Shown: in pieces, positions 55,550-63,693 of the stretch
Numbering within the stretch: position 1 is the stretch's first letter
How the letters are laid out: the number at the start of each line of letters is the position of its first letter
Assembly (NCBI RefSeq): GCF_000024425.1
Contig: NC_013946.1
Span: forward strand, 2,232,001-2,296,000
DNA length: 64,000 bases
Direction of reading: 5' to 3'
Origin: Meiothermus ruber DSM 1279
GTDB lineage: Bacteria > Deinococcota > Deinococci > Deinococcales > Thermaceae
Notes under the pieces: generated by a model
What the model was told of the DNA's origin: nothing
Seen by the model: only the letters and a program-made list of their open reading frames with translations
Database searches by the model: none
Program-made: the position numbers and the translations under genes

Positions 55550-56677
55550 ATGCGTCGTGGTTCCAGGTTCAATTCGCTTTGGGCTATGTGGGGCTTATTT
55601 CGTCCCAGAGGCCGCTACCGAGGCCGGCGCGGCGGCGATCGGCCGTGGCTCTTTCTGCTGCTCCTGGCCGTGGTGGGTTATCTGGTTTGGGAGGCCTACC
55701 TTCGCCCGATTCCATCGGTGTACAGATCGGCCGGTGGCCTCGAGCTGTATTTTGCCCCCGAGCAGGGCCCTACCGCCAAGAATCGCCTGGTGGGCCTGAT
55801 CAACGCAGCCCAGAACCAGGTTGAGGTGGCCGCCCTCGAGCTCGAAGACCGCGAGATAGGGCAGGCCCTCATACGTGCAGCCGCCCGCGGGGTGCGGGTG
55901 CGAATGCTCAACGACTCCGACTACCGCCGCGAGACCCGCGAGAGCCTGGGCGTGCGCAGCAACAACCAGGCCCGCTGCGAAACCTTACAGCGCGTGCAGG
56001 TTTGCTACGACAGCCGCACCAGCGCCCTCATGCACCACAAGTTCGTGCTCATCGATAACCTGGGGGTCTGGACGGGTAGCACCAACCTGACCTGGAATGC
56101 CTTTGAGCGCAATAACGAAAACAGCCTGTGGCTACCGGTGCCGGGCCTGGTACAGACCTACCGGGCCGAGTTCGAAGCGCTGTTCGCTGGTCAGGAAAAC
56201 GGCCTGGGCCGCTCCGAGCGCTTCCAGATTGGCAGTACCGAGGGTGTGGTCTACTTTAGCCCGGCCGGTGGACGCCGGGCTCGAGGCGCGATCCTCGAAG
56301 TGCTGGGGCGTGCCCGTCAGGAAATCTGGGTGGCTGCGTATGTGCTGACCGATACCCGCATCATCGAGGCGCTGGTGCAGGCCCATCGGCGTGGGGTGCG
56401 GGTTCGGGTGGTAATCGATACGCGCAACCTGGAGAACTCGCGGGACGAAACCCTGAAGCAGGCCGGGGTGGATGTGCGCAAAGACGGCAACCCCTACACC
56501 ATGCACCACAAGGTGATGGTGGTGGACGGTGAGTGGGTGATTACGGGCAGCTACAATTTCACCAATTCCGGGTTCGGCCGCAACAACGAAAACCTGCTGA
56601 TCCTGCGGGACAGCGCACTGGCCCAGCGCTACCAGCGCGAGGTGGAGAGCATCTGGCGTGCAGGTACCCGCCTATGA
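55550..56677 (+). CDS. Phospholipase D-like (HKD) membrane-anchored protein
   Basis: 375 residues: Arg-rich start, membrane span (about 32-50), then two PLD half-sites with HxKxxxxD: His162-Lys164-Asp169 (MHHKFVLIDN...GSTNLT) and His319-Lys321-Asp326 (MHHKVMVVDG...GSYNFT). Both are intact. Families with this build include cardiolipin synthases and secreted endonucleases (Nuc); the substrate is not decided. It overlaps maf by ATGA. Confidence 0.9.
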   Translation: MRRGSRFNSLWAMWGLFRPRGRYRGRRGGDRPWLFLLLLAVVGYLVWEAYLRPIPSVYRSAGGLELYFAPEQGPTAKNRLVGLINAAQNQVEVAALELEDREIGQALIRAAARGVRVRMLNDSDYRRETRESLGVRSNNQARCETLQRVQVCYDSRTSALMHHKFVLIDNLGVWTGSTNLTWNAFERNNENSLWLPVPGLVQTYRAEFEALFAGQENGLGRSERFQIGSTEGVVYFSPAGGRRARGAILEVLGRARQEIWVAAYVLTDTRIIEALVQAHRRGVRVRVVIDTRNLENSRDETLKQAGVDVRKDGNPYTMHHKVMVVDGEWVITGSYNFTNSGFGRNNENLLILRDSALAQRYQREVESIWRAGTRL

Positions 56678-57279
56678 AGAACCTTCCTACCCTGATCCTG
56701 GCCTCACAAAGCCCGCGCAGGGCCGAGCTATTGCAGCGGCTGAACCTGCCTTTTGAGGCGCGTCCGGCTAACATAAACGAAGAAAGCCTCCGGCACCTCG
56801 AGCCCGCCCGCATGGCCCTGGAGCTGGCTACCCAGAAAGCCCAGGCCATCTGGCAGCCAGGGCAGTGGGTGCTGGCGGCCGATACCGTGGTCGCCCTGGG
56901 GGATGAAACCCTGGGCAAGCCCCGCGACCCCCAGGAGAACAGGCGATTCTTGCAGCGGCTCTCGGGGCGGCAGCACACGGTGTACACCGGCTTTGCCATT
57001 CTCAAACCGGACGGAGGCCTGCACCGTGAGGTGGCCCTGACACAGGTCGCCTTCCGCCCGCTACAGGCCTGGGAGATCGAGTGGTATATCCAAAGCGGCG
57101 AGGGGCTGGACAAAGCCGGGGGCTACGGCGCACAGGGGCTGGGCATGGTGCTGCTGGAGCGCATTGAGGGCGACTTCTACACCGTGATGGGCCTGCCCGT
57201 GAGCCGGGTCTGGCAGCGGTTATACGAGCTGGGCTACTTTGGCCTCGAGCCCCACCGGCCAGACCCCAAGGAGCTGTAA
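56674..57279 (+). CDS. maf: Maf-family nucleoside triphosphate pyrophosphatase
   Basis: 201 residues from ATG at 56674, overlapping the previous stop. Signature ASQSPRRAELLQRL, then VLAADTVVALGDETLGKP, RFLQRLSGRQHTVYTGFAI and GGYGAQGLGMVLLERIEGDFYTVMGLPV. Maf proteins hydrolyse dTTP/UTP or modified pyrimidine triphosphates and influence septation. Confidence 0.94.
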   Translation: MKNLPTLILASQSPRRAELLQRLNLPFEARPANINEESLRHLEPARMALELATQKAQAIWQPGQWVLAADTVVALGDETLGKPRDPQENRRFLQRLSGRQHTVYTGFAILKPDGGLHREVALTQVAFRPLQAWEIEWYIQSGEGLDKAGGYGAQGLGMVLLERIEGDFYTVMGLPVSRVWQRLYELGYFGLEPHRPDPKEL

Positions 57280-57285
57280 GCCCCC

Positions 57286-59892
57286 CTACCCCAGCCGGGC
57301 CAGGTTTTGTCGGATGCGCTCGAGCTGGGCCTGGTTCTCGGCTAGCCGCTCCCGCTCGGCCTGCACGATGGCCGGGTCGGCCCGCTCCACAAAACCCGGG
57401 TTGGCGAGTTTTTTCTGTCCCTGCTCAACCTGCTTCTCCAGCTCGAGCAGCCGCTTGCGCTGGCGCTCCAGGAAGCTCGATAGGTCACCTTCGGGCTTGA
57501 GGTAGACGGTGGTGCTGGGGGTCACCTGGGCAATGGCTTTTTCGGGGCTACCTATAGAGGCTTGGGCTTTGCTGAGGAAGCGGAACAGCGCCAGGTTCTC
57601 CATCACCAGCGCCGCCCCCGGCCCCTCCAGATGCACCGCGACTTCCTGCTGGGGCGGGATGCCCAGCTCGGCCCGCAGGTTGCGGGTGGCGGTGATGGCG
57701 GCCTGCAGGGTTTCGAAGGCTTTTTCCGCCTCGAGGTCGCGCGCACCAACCTGGGGCCAGTCCTGCAAGGCCAGCTGGGTGGTATCGCCGGTGAGGGCCT
57801 CGTACAGCTCCGAGGTGATGAAGGGCATGATGGGGTGCAGCAGCTTGAGCAGGGTCGCCAGGGTGGACTCCAGGGTGTGCAGGGTGGCCTGGTTGCCCTC
57901 GCGCAGTGCGGGCTTGGCGGCCTCCAAGTACCAGTCGCAAAACTCGCTCCAGACCAGCTCGTAGACCAGCCGGGCGGCCCGGCCCAGGTCGAAGGCCTCG
58001 TAGGCCTCGGTAATCTCGGCGATGCCCCGGTTCAGGCGCGAAACCATCCAGCGGTCGGCCAGGGTGGGGGTGGCCGGGGCGCTGGAGCGGCCCGCCTGCT
58101 TGTTCATCAGCACGAAGCGCGTGGCGTTGTAGAGCTTGTTGGCAAAGTTGCGCCCCTGCTCGTAGCGCCGCTCGTCGTGGCGGATGTCCTGCCCACCGGT
58201 AGCCAGGTAGTCCCAGGCGAAGCGGCAGGCGTCGGCCCCGTATTTGTCGATGAGCTCGAGGGGGTCAATGCCGTTGCCCTTGCTTTTGGACATCTTCTGT
58301 CCCTTGGCGTCCAGGTACAGCCCGTGCAGCACGATGGTGTGGAAAGGGGCCCGACCGGTGAACTGGTAGCCCGACATCTGCATACGGGCCACCCAGAAGA
58401 AGATGATGTCGTAGCCCGTCACCAGCACGTCGGTGGGGTAGTACTTCTTCAGGTCGGGGGTGGCATCGGGCCAGCCCAGGGTGGAAAAAGGCCACAGCGC
58501 CGAAGAGAACCAGGTGTCGAAAACGTCCTCGTCGCGCCGCAGCTTGAGGTGGGCGTAGCGGGGATCCTGGTCGCAGTCGAGGTCGGGGTTGTCCGGGTCG
58601 GGCACGTAGATGTTGCCCTCCTCGTCGTACCAGGCCGGTATCTGGTGGCCCCACCAGAGCTGCCGGGCGATGGCCCAGTCCTTGATGTTTTCCAGCCAGT
58701 CGCGGTTGACCTTCTCCCAGCGCTCGGGCACGAAGCGCATCTCGCCCTTATCCAGGCCTTCCAGCACCTTCTCGGCCACCGGCTTCATCCGCACGAACCA
58801 CTGCTCGAGCAGGAGGGGCTCCACCGGGGCCTTGGTGCGGTCGGAGTAGCCCAGGGCGATGGTGTAGTCGCGGACTTCCCGCAGGTGCCCGGCTTCCTCC
58901 AGCGCCTGCACCACCCGCCGGCGGGCCTCGAAGCGCTCCAAACCCCGGAACGGCTCGGGCACCAGCTCGCCCGCAAGGCAGCCCTTCAGGTCAATCACGC
59001 TGGGCATCTCCAGGTGGTGCCGGCTGCCGATCTCGAAGTCGGTGGGGTCGTGGGCCGGGGTAATCTTCAGGGCCCCGGTGCCGAAGTCCATCAGCACCGC
59101 TTCATCGGCAATGATGGGAATGTACCGCTCGGTGAGGGGGATGCGGGCCTTCTGCCCAATTAAGTGCCGGTAGCGCTCGTCGGCGGGGTTTACCGCAACG
59201 GCCACATCGGCAAAGATGGTCTCCGGGCGCACGGTGGCAATCTGAATCTCACCGCCCCCTGCCAGGGGGTAGGCCAGGGTGTAGAGCTGGCCGGGGGTGG
59301 GCTCGACGTTGACCTCGAGGTCGCTCACCACCGTCTGGGCCACCGGATCCCAGTTCACGATGCGCTTGCCCCGGTAGGCCAGCCCCTGGTGGTAATACTC
59401 GATGAAGGCCCGCCGCACCGCGCGGGAGAGCCCTTCGTCCATGGTGAAGCGCTCGCGGCTCCAGTCACAAGAAGCCCCAATGCGCCGGAGCTGGTGCAAA
59501 ATAGCCCCGCCGTTTTTCTCCTTGAAGGCCCAGACCCGTTCCAAAAACTTCTCCCGGCCCAGGTCGTGGCGGGATAGCCCCTCCTGGGCCAGCTCGCGCT
59601 CGACCAGCACCTGGGTGGTGATGCCGGCATGATCGGTGCCGGGTAGGTACAGGGCCTCGTAGCCCTGCATGCGCTTGAAGCGGATGATGGTATCGATGAT
59701 GGTGTTGTCCAGCGCATGGCCCAGGTGCAGGTTGCCGGTCACGTTGGGCGGTGGGATCACGATGGTGAAAGGCCCCTTGCCCTTGTGGGCGTTGAGTTCG
59801 GGCTTGAGGGGGTTCTGGGCCCATTCCAGGGCCCAGCGGGGCTCCACTGCCTGGGGGTCGTAGGCTTTGGGTAGTTCCTTAGGTTCGGTCAT
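57286..59892 (-). CDS. valS: Valyl-tRNA synthetase
   Basis: 868 residues, class I synthetase: HIGH motif HLGH (56-59, NVTGNLHLGHALD), CP1 editing domain (about 190-345), KMSKS at 533-537, anticodon-binding domain and a C-terminal coiled coil (SFLERQRKRLLELEKQVEQG) that contacts tRNA. Its start overlaps the upstream acidic-protein gene by 14 bases, and both lie behind a valine T-box. Confidence 0.97.
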   Translation of the reverse strand: MTEPKELPKAYDPQAVEPRWALEWAQNPLKPELNAHKGKGPFTIVIPPPNVTGNLHLGHALDNTIIDTIIRFKRMQGYEALYLPGTDHAGITTQVLVERELAQEGLSRHDLGREKFLERVWAFKEKNGGAILHQLRRIGASCDWSRERFTMDEGLSRAVRRAFIEYYHQGLAYRGKRIVNWDPVAQTVVSDLEVNVEPTPGQLYTLAYPLAGGGEIQIATVRPETIFADVAVAVNPADERYRHLIGQKARIPLTERYIPIIADEAVLMDFGTGALKITPAHDPTDFEIGSRHHLEMPSVIDLKGCLAGELVPEPFRGLERFEARRRVVQALEEAGHLREVRDYTIALGYSDRTKAPVEPLLLEQWFVRMKPVAEKVLEGLDKGEMRFVPERWEKVNRDWLENIKDWAIARQLWWGHQIPAWYDEEGNIYVPDPDNPDLDCDQDPRYAHLKLRRDEDVFDTWFSSALWPFSTLGWPDATPDLKKYYPTDVLVTGYDIIFFWVARMQMSGYQFTGRAPFHTIVLHGLYLDAKGQKMSKSKGNGIDPLELIDKYGADACRFAWDYLATGGQDIRHDERRYEQGRNFANKLYNATRFVLMNKQAGRSSAPATPTLADRWMVSRLNRGIAEITEAYEAFDLGRAARLVYELVWSEFCDWYLEAAKPALREGNQATLHTLESTLATLLKLLHPIMPFITSELYEALTGDTTQLALQDWPQVGARDLEAEKAFETLQAAITATRNLRAELGIPPQQEVAVHLEGPGAALVMENLALFRFLSKAQASIGSPEKAIAQVTPSTTVYLKPEGDLSSFLERQRKRLLELEKQVEQGQKKLANPGFVERADPAIVQAERERLAENQAQLERIRQNLARLG

Positions 59893-60691
59893 GGTTGCTC
59901 CTTAGCGACAGGTAGTATTGTTTTTGCTCATCCTGGAAGCTGGCTTCCTCGTAGGCCACCCCAATCACTTGGGTGTTTTCATCGAAGGTGTGGCTCCAGA
60001 AACCCACGGTCAGGCGGTTGCCCTCGAGGCTTACCGGGCCCACCGCAATTTCCTCCCAATCCTGCTCTTCCTCCTCTTCTTCAAAGCTTTCATCGTCCTC
60101 CAGAAGGTCGAGGGGCTCGAGGTTGTCTTCGTCCAGGTCATCCGGGTCGTCCTCATCGAGCAGCTCGAGGTCTATTGCGCTAAGAGTGCAGACCTGGCCC
60201 ACCAGGCTGCGGATGGGGTTGTTGGGCTGGCCGAAGCGGGTGCTGAACTCCGGGCGGAAAGGGGTGTAATCAATGCTGGCGACCAGCAGGTAGTCGCCCA
60301 GCTCCCATTTGCACGAAAGCAAGGGGGGTAGCGGCGCGTCCCGGTCGGGGTCGTAGTCGGGCGGGGGGGTGGCGATGGGGGTATTGAGCAACTCGATGAT
60401 CATCTGCTTGCGGACTTTACCGCTGACCTCAATGGGCGCACGTCGGCCCAGCAAGTCTTTCATGTTCCAGTGCTTGAGGCGGGACTTCAGGGCGGCCAGG
60501 GCCTCCTCGAGGCTATCCACAATTCGCATGGGGTCGCCGCGCTGAAGAAAGTACCAGCCGGGGTACTCCTCCGACTCTGTGGCCGGTATTTCCTCCCCTA
60601 GCAGCTTGAGGGGCTGCGGCTCCCGGCTGAACCAGTAGAGACCGGGTTCATAATGGGGCTCGAGCTGCCATTCCCTGGGAATATCGTTCAT
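59879..60691 (-). CDS. Unknown acidic protein in the valS operon
   Basis: 270 residues (MNDIPREWQLEPHYEPGLYW), SD GGGAGGTGCT before the ATG. The middle carries a strongly acidic run (about 177-215: LLDEDDPDDLDEDN, SFEEEEEEQDW) and the flanks are rich in Trp, Tyr and strands. No family recognised. It is the first cistron after the T-box and overlaps valS by 14 bases, so it is made together with valyl-tRNA synthetase when charged tRNA-Val is scarce. A role in translation is possible but not shown. Confidence 0.75.
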   Translation of the reverse strand: MNDIPREWQLEPHYEPGLYWFSREPQPLKLLGEEIPATESEEYPGWYFLQRGDPMRIVDSLEEALAALKSRLKHWNMKDLLGRRAPIEVSGKVRKQMIIELLNTPIATPPPDYDPDRDAPLPPLLSCKWELGDYLLVASIDYTPFRPEFSTRFGQPNNPIRSLVGQVCTLSAIDLELLDEDDPDDLDEDNLEPLDLLEDDESFEEEEEEQDWEEIAVGPVSLEGNRLTVGFWSHTFDENTQVIGVAYEEASFQDEQKQYYLSLRSNHDRT

Positions 60692-60804
60692 AGCACCTCC
60701 CTAACGTCAATGGAAAAGAAGCGCGTGCGATCGGTTCGTCATGCACACCGCCCACCTTGATGCTGGCCTACAGCCTGTCCACTGCTCCCTCATGCTCTCG
60801 CCCT

Positions 60805-61068
60805 ATAAACAAAAGCGCCCCTGCAGGCTTTGCTGCACGGACGAGGAAAACCCCGCGGTACCACCGCGCTTCCTGAAGCGCCAGCAGGGCCTCAGGCGCT
60901 CAAAATGTGCTGTAACGGGCACCCCCGGCAGGCTCTACTGGGCCAGTTGGCTGTTCTTCCTGCAGGCTCGCGGGCGACGTTCGGCTGGTGCGTTTCCAGG
61001 TGCCCTCTCAGCCGGTGGGGCACCCTTGCTGTGGGCGCGGCCAGCCTACTCTTCCCGGTCTACGCCAC
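60805..61068 (-). promoter_or_regulatory. T-box riboswitch, valine-specific (valS leader)
   Basis: Read on the minus strand: an AGTA bulge in GGGAAGAGTAGG (near 61047), a stem I with GAACGTCGCC whose GTC (60976-60978) is placed as specifier codon for valine, the T-box core GGTGGTACCGCGG (60853-60865) that pairs with the free tRNA CCA end, and a terminator. These match the classical transcription-attenuation T-box, and the specifier agrees with valS downstream. Uncharged tRNA-Val should favour the antiterminator and read-through. Confidence 0.92.
60807..60843 (-). terminator. T-box attenuator terminator
   Basis: CGTCC-TGCAG pairs with CTGCA-GGGCG with one G/G mismatch, followed by CTTTTGTTT on the minus strand. 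It is the terminator half of the T-box switch. Confidence 0.85.
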
Positions 61069-61073
61069 AACCC

Positions 61074-61079
61074 AGTATA
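61074..61079 (-). promoter_or_regulatory. -10 box of the T-box/valS transcript
   Basis: TATACT on the minus strand, about 6 bases before the inferred leader start; the -35 region is weak. Confidence 0.5.
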
Positions 61080-61103
61080 CATCAGCCACGCCCACAGGCT
61101 TTC

Positions 61104-61244
61104 TCAAAAGGCCTGGGCCAGCTCGAAAATCAGCCAGCCTAAAAAGAACAAGGCTGCAAGAACCGCTATAGCGTAGCGCAGCGTCGGTTCGGAGCGGCCA
61201 AGAAGGCTTCTGAAAAGCTCCGGGGCACGGCCGAACATGAGCAT
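61104..61244 (-). CDS. 46-residue single-span membrane protein
   Basis: A short frame, MLMFGRAPELFRSLLGRSEP then TLRYAIAVLAALFFLGWLIF and ELAQAF, with one clear membrane helix (about 24-42). GTGGGGTGA before the ATG is an acceptable SD, and the GGDEF gene stops 10 bases upstream. A second ATG lies two codons on. It ends just before the T-box promoter. No family recognised. Confidence 0.55.
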   Translation of the reverse strand: MLMFGRAPELFRSLLGRSEPTLRYAIAVLAALFFLGWLIFELAQAF

Positions 61245-61254
61245 TCACCCCACT

Positions 61255-61932
61255 TCAGTAGTACATTCCGGGAAAGGTCTGGTTGCGGCCCGAGTTTTTA
61301 GCCTCGGCCTGGAAGTGTTTGGCTCGAGCCAGCACGGCCTGGGCGGTTGGCTCGCCATCGCGGCCCGCAAAGCCCAAACTGATGGTGACTTTAAGTTCAG
61401 GGTGAAGCTGGCTCCAGGGGTACTTGAACACCGCAACCCGCAGCCGCTCACAGACCCCCAGGGCCCGATCCCCGGTGATGCCACGCAGAATCAGGGCGAA
61501 CGAATCGCCCCCGGTTCGTCCAGCAACATCCGAGGCCCGCAGGGTCTTCTGCACCAACTGCCCCACACGGCGCAAAACCTCATCGGCCAGGGCCTGGCCG
61601 AAGCGCTGCACAATGGTTTGGAATTCGTCCAGGTCGAAGGCGACCACGCTAAACGCTTCGCCGCTGGCGAAAGCGCGCTCGAGGGCCTGTTCAAAAGCCG
61701 CCTGGCCCGGCAGACCGGTCAGCGGGTCATCGGCTTCGCGACCATAGCCTTCCAGCCAGGGGCTGCGAATGTTCAGCAAGTTTCGGTTCCGCTCCTCGAC
61801 CAGGCGCTGCGCCGACTCCAGGGCCTGTTTGAGCGAGTCGAGGTTACTGCTGGCCTGGGCTATCTGGCTGCGCATCTGCTCGAGCAGGTGCAGCAGTTTG
61901 AGGTCTTCTTCGCGCAGCTTTTCAGCGCTCAT
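61255..61932 (-). CDS. GGDEF-domain protein with degenerate active site
   Basis: 225 residues from ATG at 61932 (MSAEKLREEDLKLLHLLEQM). A coiled coil (about 5-55) leads to a GGDEF domain: DPLTGLPGQAAFEQALERAF, VVAFDLDEFQTIVQRFG, and GGDSF (141-145) where active diguanylate cyclases have GG(D/E)EF. The missing Glu makes c-di-GMP synthesis doubtful; it may bind nucleotide or act in signalling. No sensor or membrane part is fused. Confidence 0.88.
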   Translation of the reverse strand: MSAEKLREEDLKLLHLLEQMRSQIAQASSNLDSLKQALESAQRLVEERNRNLLNIRSPWLEGYGREADDPLTGLPGQAAFEQALERAFASGEAFSVVAFDLDEFQTIVQRFGQALADEVLRRVGQLVQKTLRASDVAGRTGGDSFALILRGITGDRALGVCERLRVAVFKYPWSQLHPELKVTISLGFAGRDGEPTAQAVLARAKHFQAEAKNSGRNQTFPGMYY

Positions 61933-61942
61933 CTTGTTGCGG

Positions 61943-61948
61943 ATTATA
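61943..61948 (-). promoter_or_regulatory. Perfect -10 box of the GGDEF gene
   Basis: TATAAT on the minus strand ends 10 bases before ATG 61932. The -35 is not clear. Confidence 0.5.
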
Positions 61949-62199
61949 TGCAGGCCAGGGCCCGAACCCTGCGTAATTTGACCATCAGAGGGCGCCGCAC
62001 AGTCCACCGTTGGATGGATTGACTGCCCTTGAACTCCTTCAACACCTCCACCAGCTCGATCCCAAAGGTCTCGAGCTGGGCATCGCGCATAGCTTCAAAT
62101 TAGCGACCATGCTTTGCCCTCAGAAACCGTAATACCCGCCAATACCTCGTAGGGAGCCTCCTTATGGTCGGTTCCGCTCTGGTCTAAAAATAGTAGCAC
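61944..62199 (-). pseudogene. DUF3800 protein remnant (frameshifted, truncated)
   Basis: From GTG at 62199 the frame reads MLLFLDQSGTD, then HKEAPYEVLAGITVSEGKAW and a TGA (62095). This is the conserved N-terminus of DUF3800 proteins (LFLDESGTDHK..YEVLAG). A few bases later, in another frame, MRDAQLETFGIELVEVLKEF continues the family pattern, then similarity fades before TAA at 61944. One frameshift and loss of the C-terminal part leave a pseudogene. Confidence 0.7.
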
Positions 62200-62289
62200 G
62201 CTTCAGATTTTATCGAGTCTCAGCGCTCACACTATGCCCTGGAGCCCAACAAACCAGTCGGTGTTATATGCCGACCCTACCCCCACCGC

Positions 62290-63591
62290 CTAGCCCCTGG
62301 CGATCCCCTCCGCAGCCGCCAGGTACCGCCTGCGGGCCGCGTCCAGGTCAATGACCGGGGTTTTGTAGGGCTGGGCCCGGCCCCCCGACTCGGGCACCCA
62401 GCGCTTTAGCCACAATCCCTGGGGGTCGTGGGTCTCGGCCTGGGTGATCAGGTTGAAGACCCGGAAGTAGGGGGCGGCGTCCACCCCCAGCCCCCCCGCC
62501 CAGTGCCAGCCCTGCAGGTTGGAGGCGTTGTCGCCATCTAAGAGCAGGTTGCGGAAGGCCCGCTCGCATTTCTGCCAGGGCAGCAAGGCCAGCTTGACCG
62601 CAAACTGCGCCACCACCATCCGCCCCCGGTTAGACAGAAAGCCGGTGGCCTGTAGCTCACGCATGCAGGCATCCACCACCGGGATGCCGGTCTGGCCGTG
62701 CAGCCAGGCCTCAAACACTTCGCTATCGTGGTTCCAGGGCAGGCCTTCCCAGCGCGGGTCGAAGGCCTGGGTCATCATCTGCGGGCGGTGGTAGAGCAGG
62801 TCGCCGCTAAAGTCACGCCAGCACAGCTCGTTGACCCACTTGCGGGCCCCCTCACCCCCCACCTGCAGGGCTTTACGGGCGGCCAGCCGGGGCGAGAGAA
62901 CCCCCAGGGTGAAGTAGTAGGAGAGCCTCGAGACCCCCTCCCCGGCCAGCCCGTCGCGGGTCTGGTGGTAGTGGGGCAGTTTGTCGCGTAAGAAGACCTC
63001 GAGCGCCTTCAGGGCCGCCGCCTCGCCCGCCGGTGGCAGGGGCACGTCCGAGGCTTCCTGGGGAATAGCGCCCGGGTCGTAATCGGGTGGCAGGCTAAAG
63101 GGCGGAAAGTGAGCGGGGGCCTCGAGCAGAACCGGCTCAGGGGCCGCCCACCAGCGCTTGGAATAGGGCGTAAAAACCGTGTAGCCCCCCCCGTCCGGCT
63201 TGACGATGGTTCCCGGCTCGTGGATGTACTGACCCGGCAGCCAGCGGAGGCGCCCCGGCAGGGCCTCGCCCACCTTCTGGTCACGAAACCGGGCATAGGG
63301 GGTCGAGTTCCGCACGGCAAACACCCGCTGGACGCCCAGCTCGGCTGCCACTCGGGGCAGAACCTCCCAGGGCAGGCCGCTGCGCACCAGCAGGAGGCCC
63401 CCCCGCGCCGCATAAGCCTCGCGCAGGGCCTGGGTGTTCTGATAGAACCAGGCCCGCCGCCGGGGCGTGGTGTTTTGCAGAATGTTGGGATCCAAAACCA
63501 CCAACCCCACAGCCGGGCCGGTTCGCAGGGCCTCGGCCAGGGCGGGGTTGTCGTGCAAGCGAAGATCGGCGCGGTGCCAGACCAGGTTCAC
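62290..63591 (-). CDS. phr: Deoxyribodipyrimidine photolyase
   Basis: 433 residues from GTG 63591 (VNLVWHRADLRLHDNPAL); the open frame extends upstream over the promoter region without similarity. DNA photolyase antenna domain (about 1-125), then the FAD domain with GVSRLSYYFTLGVLSPR, WRDFSGDLLYHRP, TGIPVVDACMRELQATGFLSNRGRM and WHWAGGLGVDAAPYFRVFN. Tip to tail it resembles the Thermus thermophilus CPD photolyase, which uses light to split pyrimidine dimers. Confidence 0.93.
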   Translation of the reverse strand: MNLVWHRADLRLHDNPALAEALRTGPAVGLVVLDPNILQNTTPRRRAWFYQNTQALREAYAARGGLLLVRSGLPWEVLPRVAAELGVQRVFAVRNSTPYARFRDQKVGEALPGRLRWLPGQYIHEPGTIVKPDGGGYTVFTPYSKRWWAAPEPVLLEAPAHFPPFSLPPDYDPGAIPQEASDVPLPPAGEAAALKALEVFLRDKLPHYHQTRDGLAGEGVSRLSYYFTLGVLSPRLAARKALQVGGEGARKWVNELCWRDFSGDLLYHRPQMMTQAFDPRWEGLPWNHDSEVFEAWLHGQTGIPVVDACMRELQATGFLSNRGRMVVAQFAVKLALLPWQKCERAFRNLLLDGDNASNLQGWHWAGGLGVDAAPYFRVFNLITQAETHDPQGLWLKRWVPESGGRAQPYKTPVIDLDAARRRYLAAAEGIARG

Positions 63592-63693
63592 AGGCGCTAT
63601 GATGCCGCGAAGCCGTGCCCGAAAGTATGCGTTGGCTCCAAATTTCACGGCCGGCCTCGCTTGCTTCTCAGCAAGCCTTGGCATACTGAAGAG

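Noticed and set aside
57562-59163. 533-codon plus-strand frame opposite valS
   Set aside because: Shadow of valS; product is His/Val/Gly-rich without domains.
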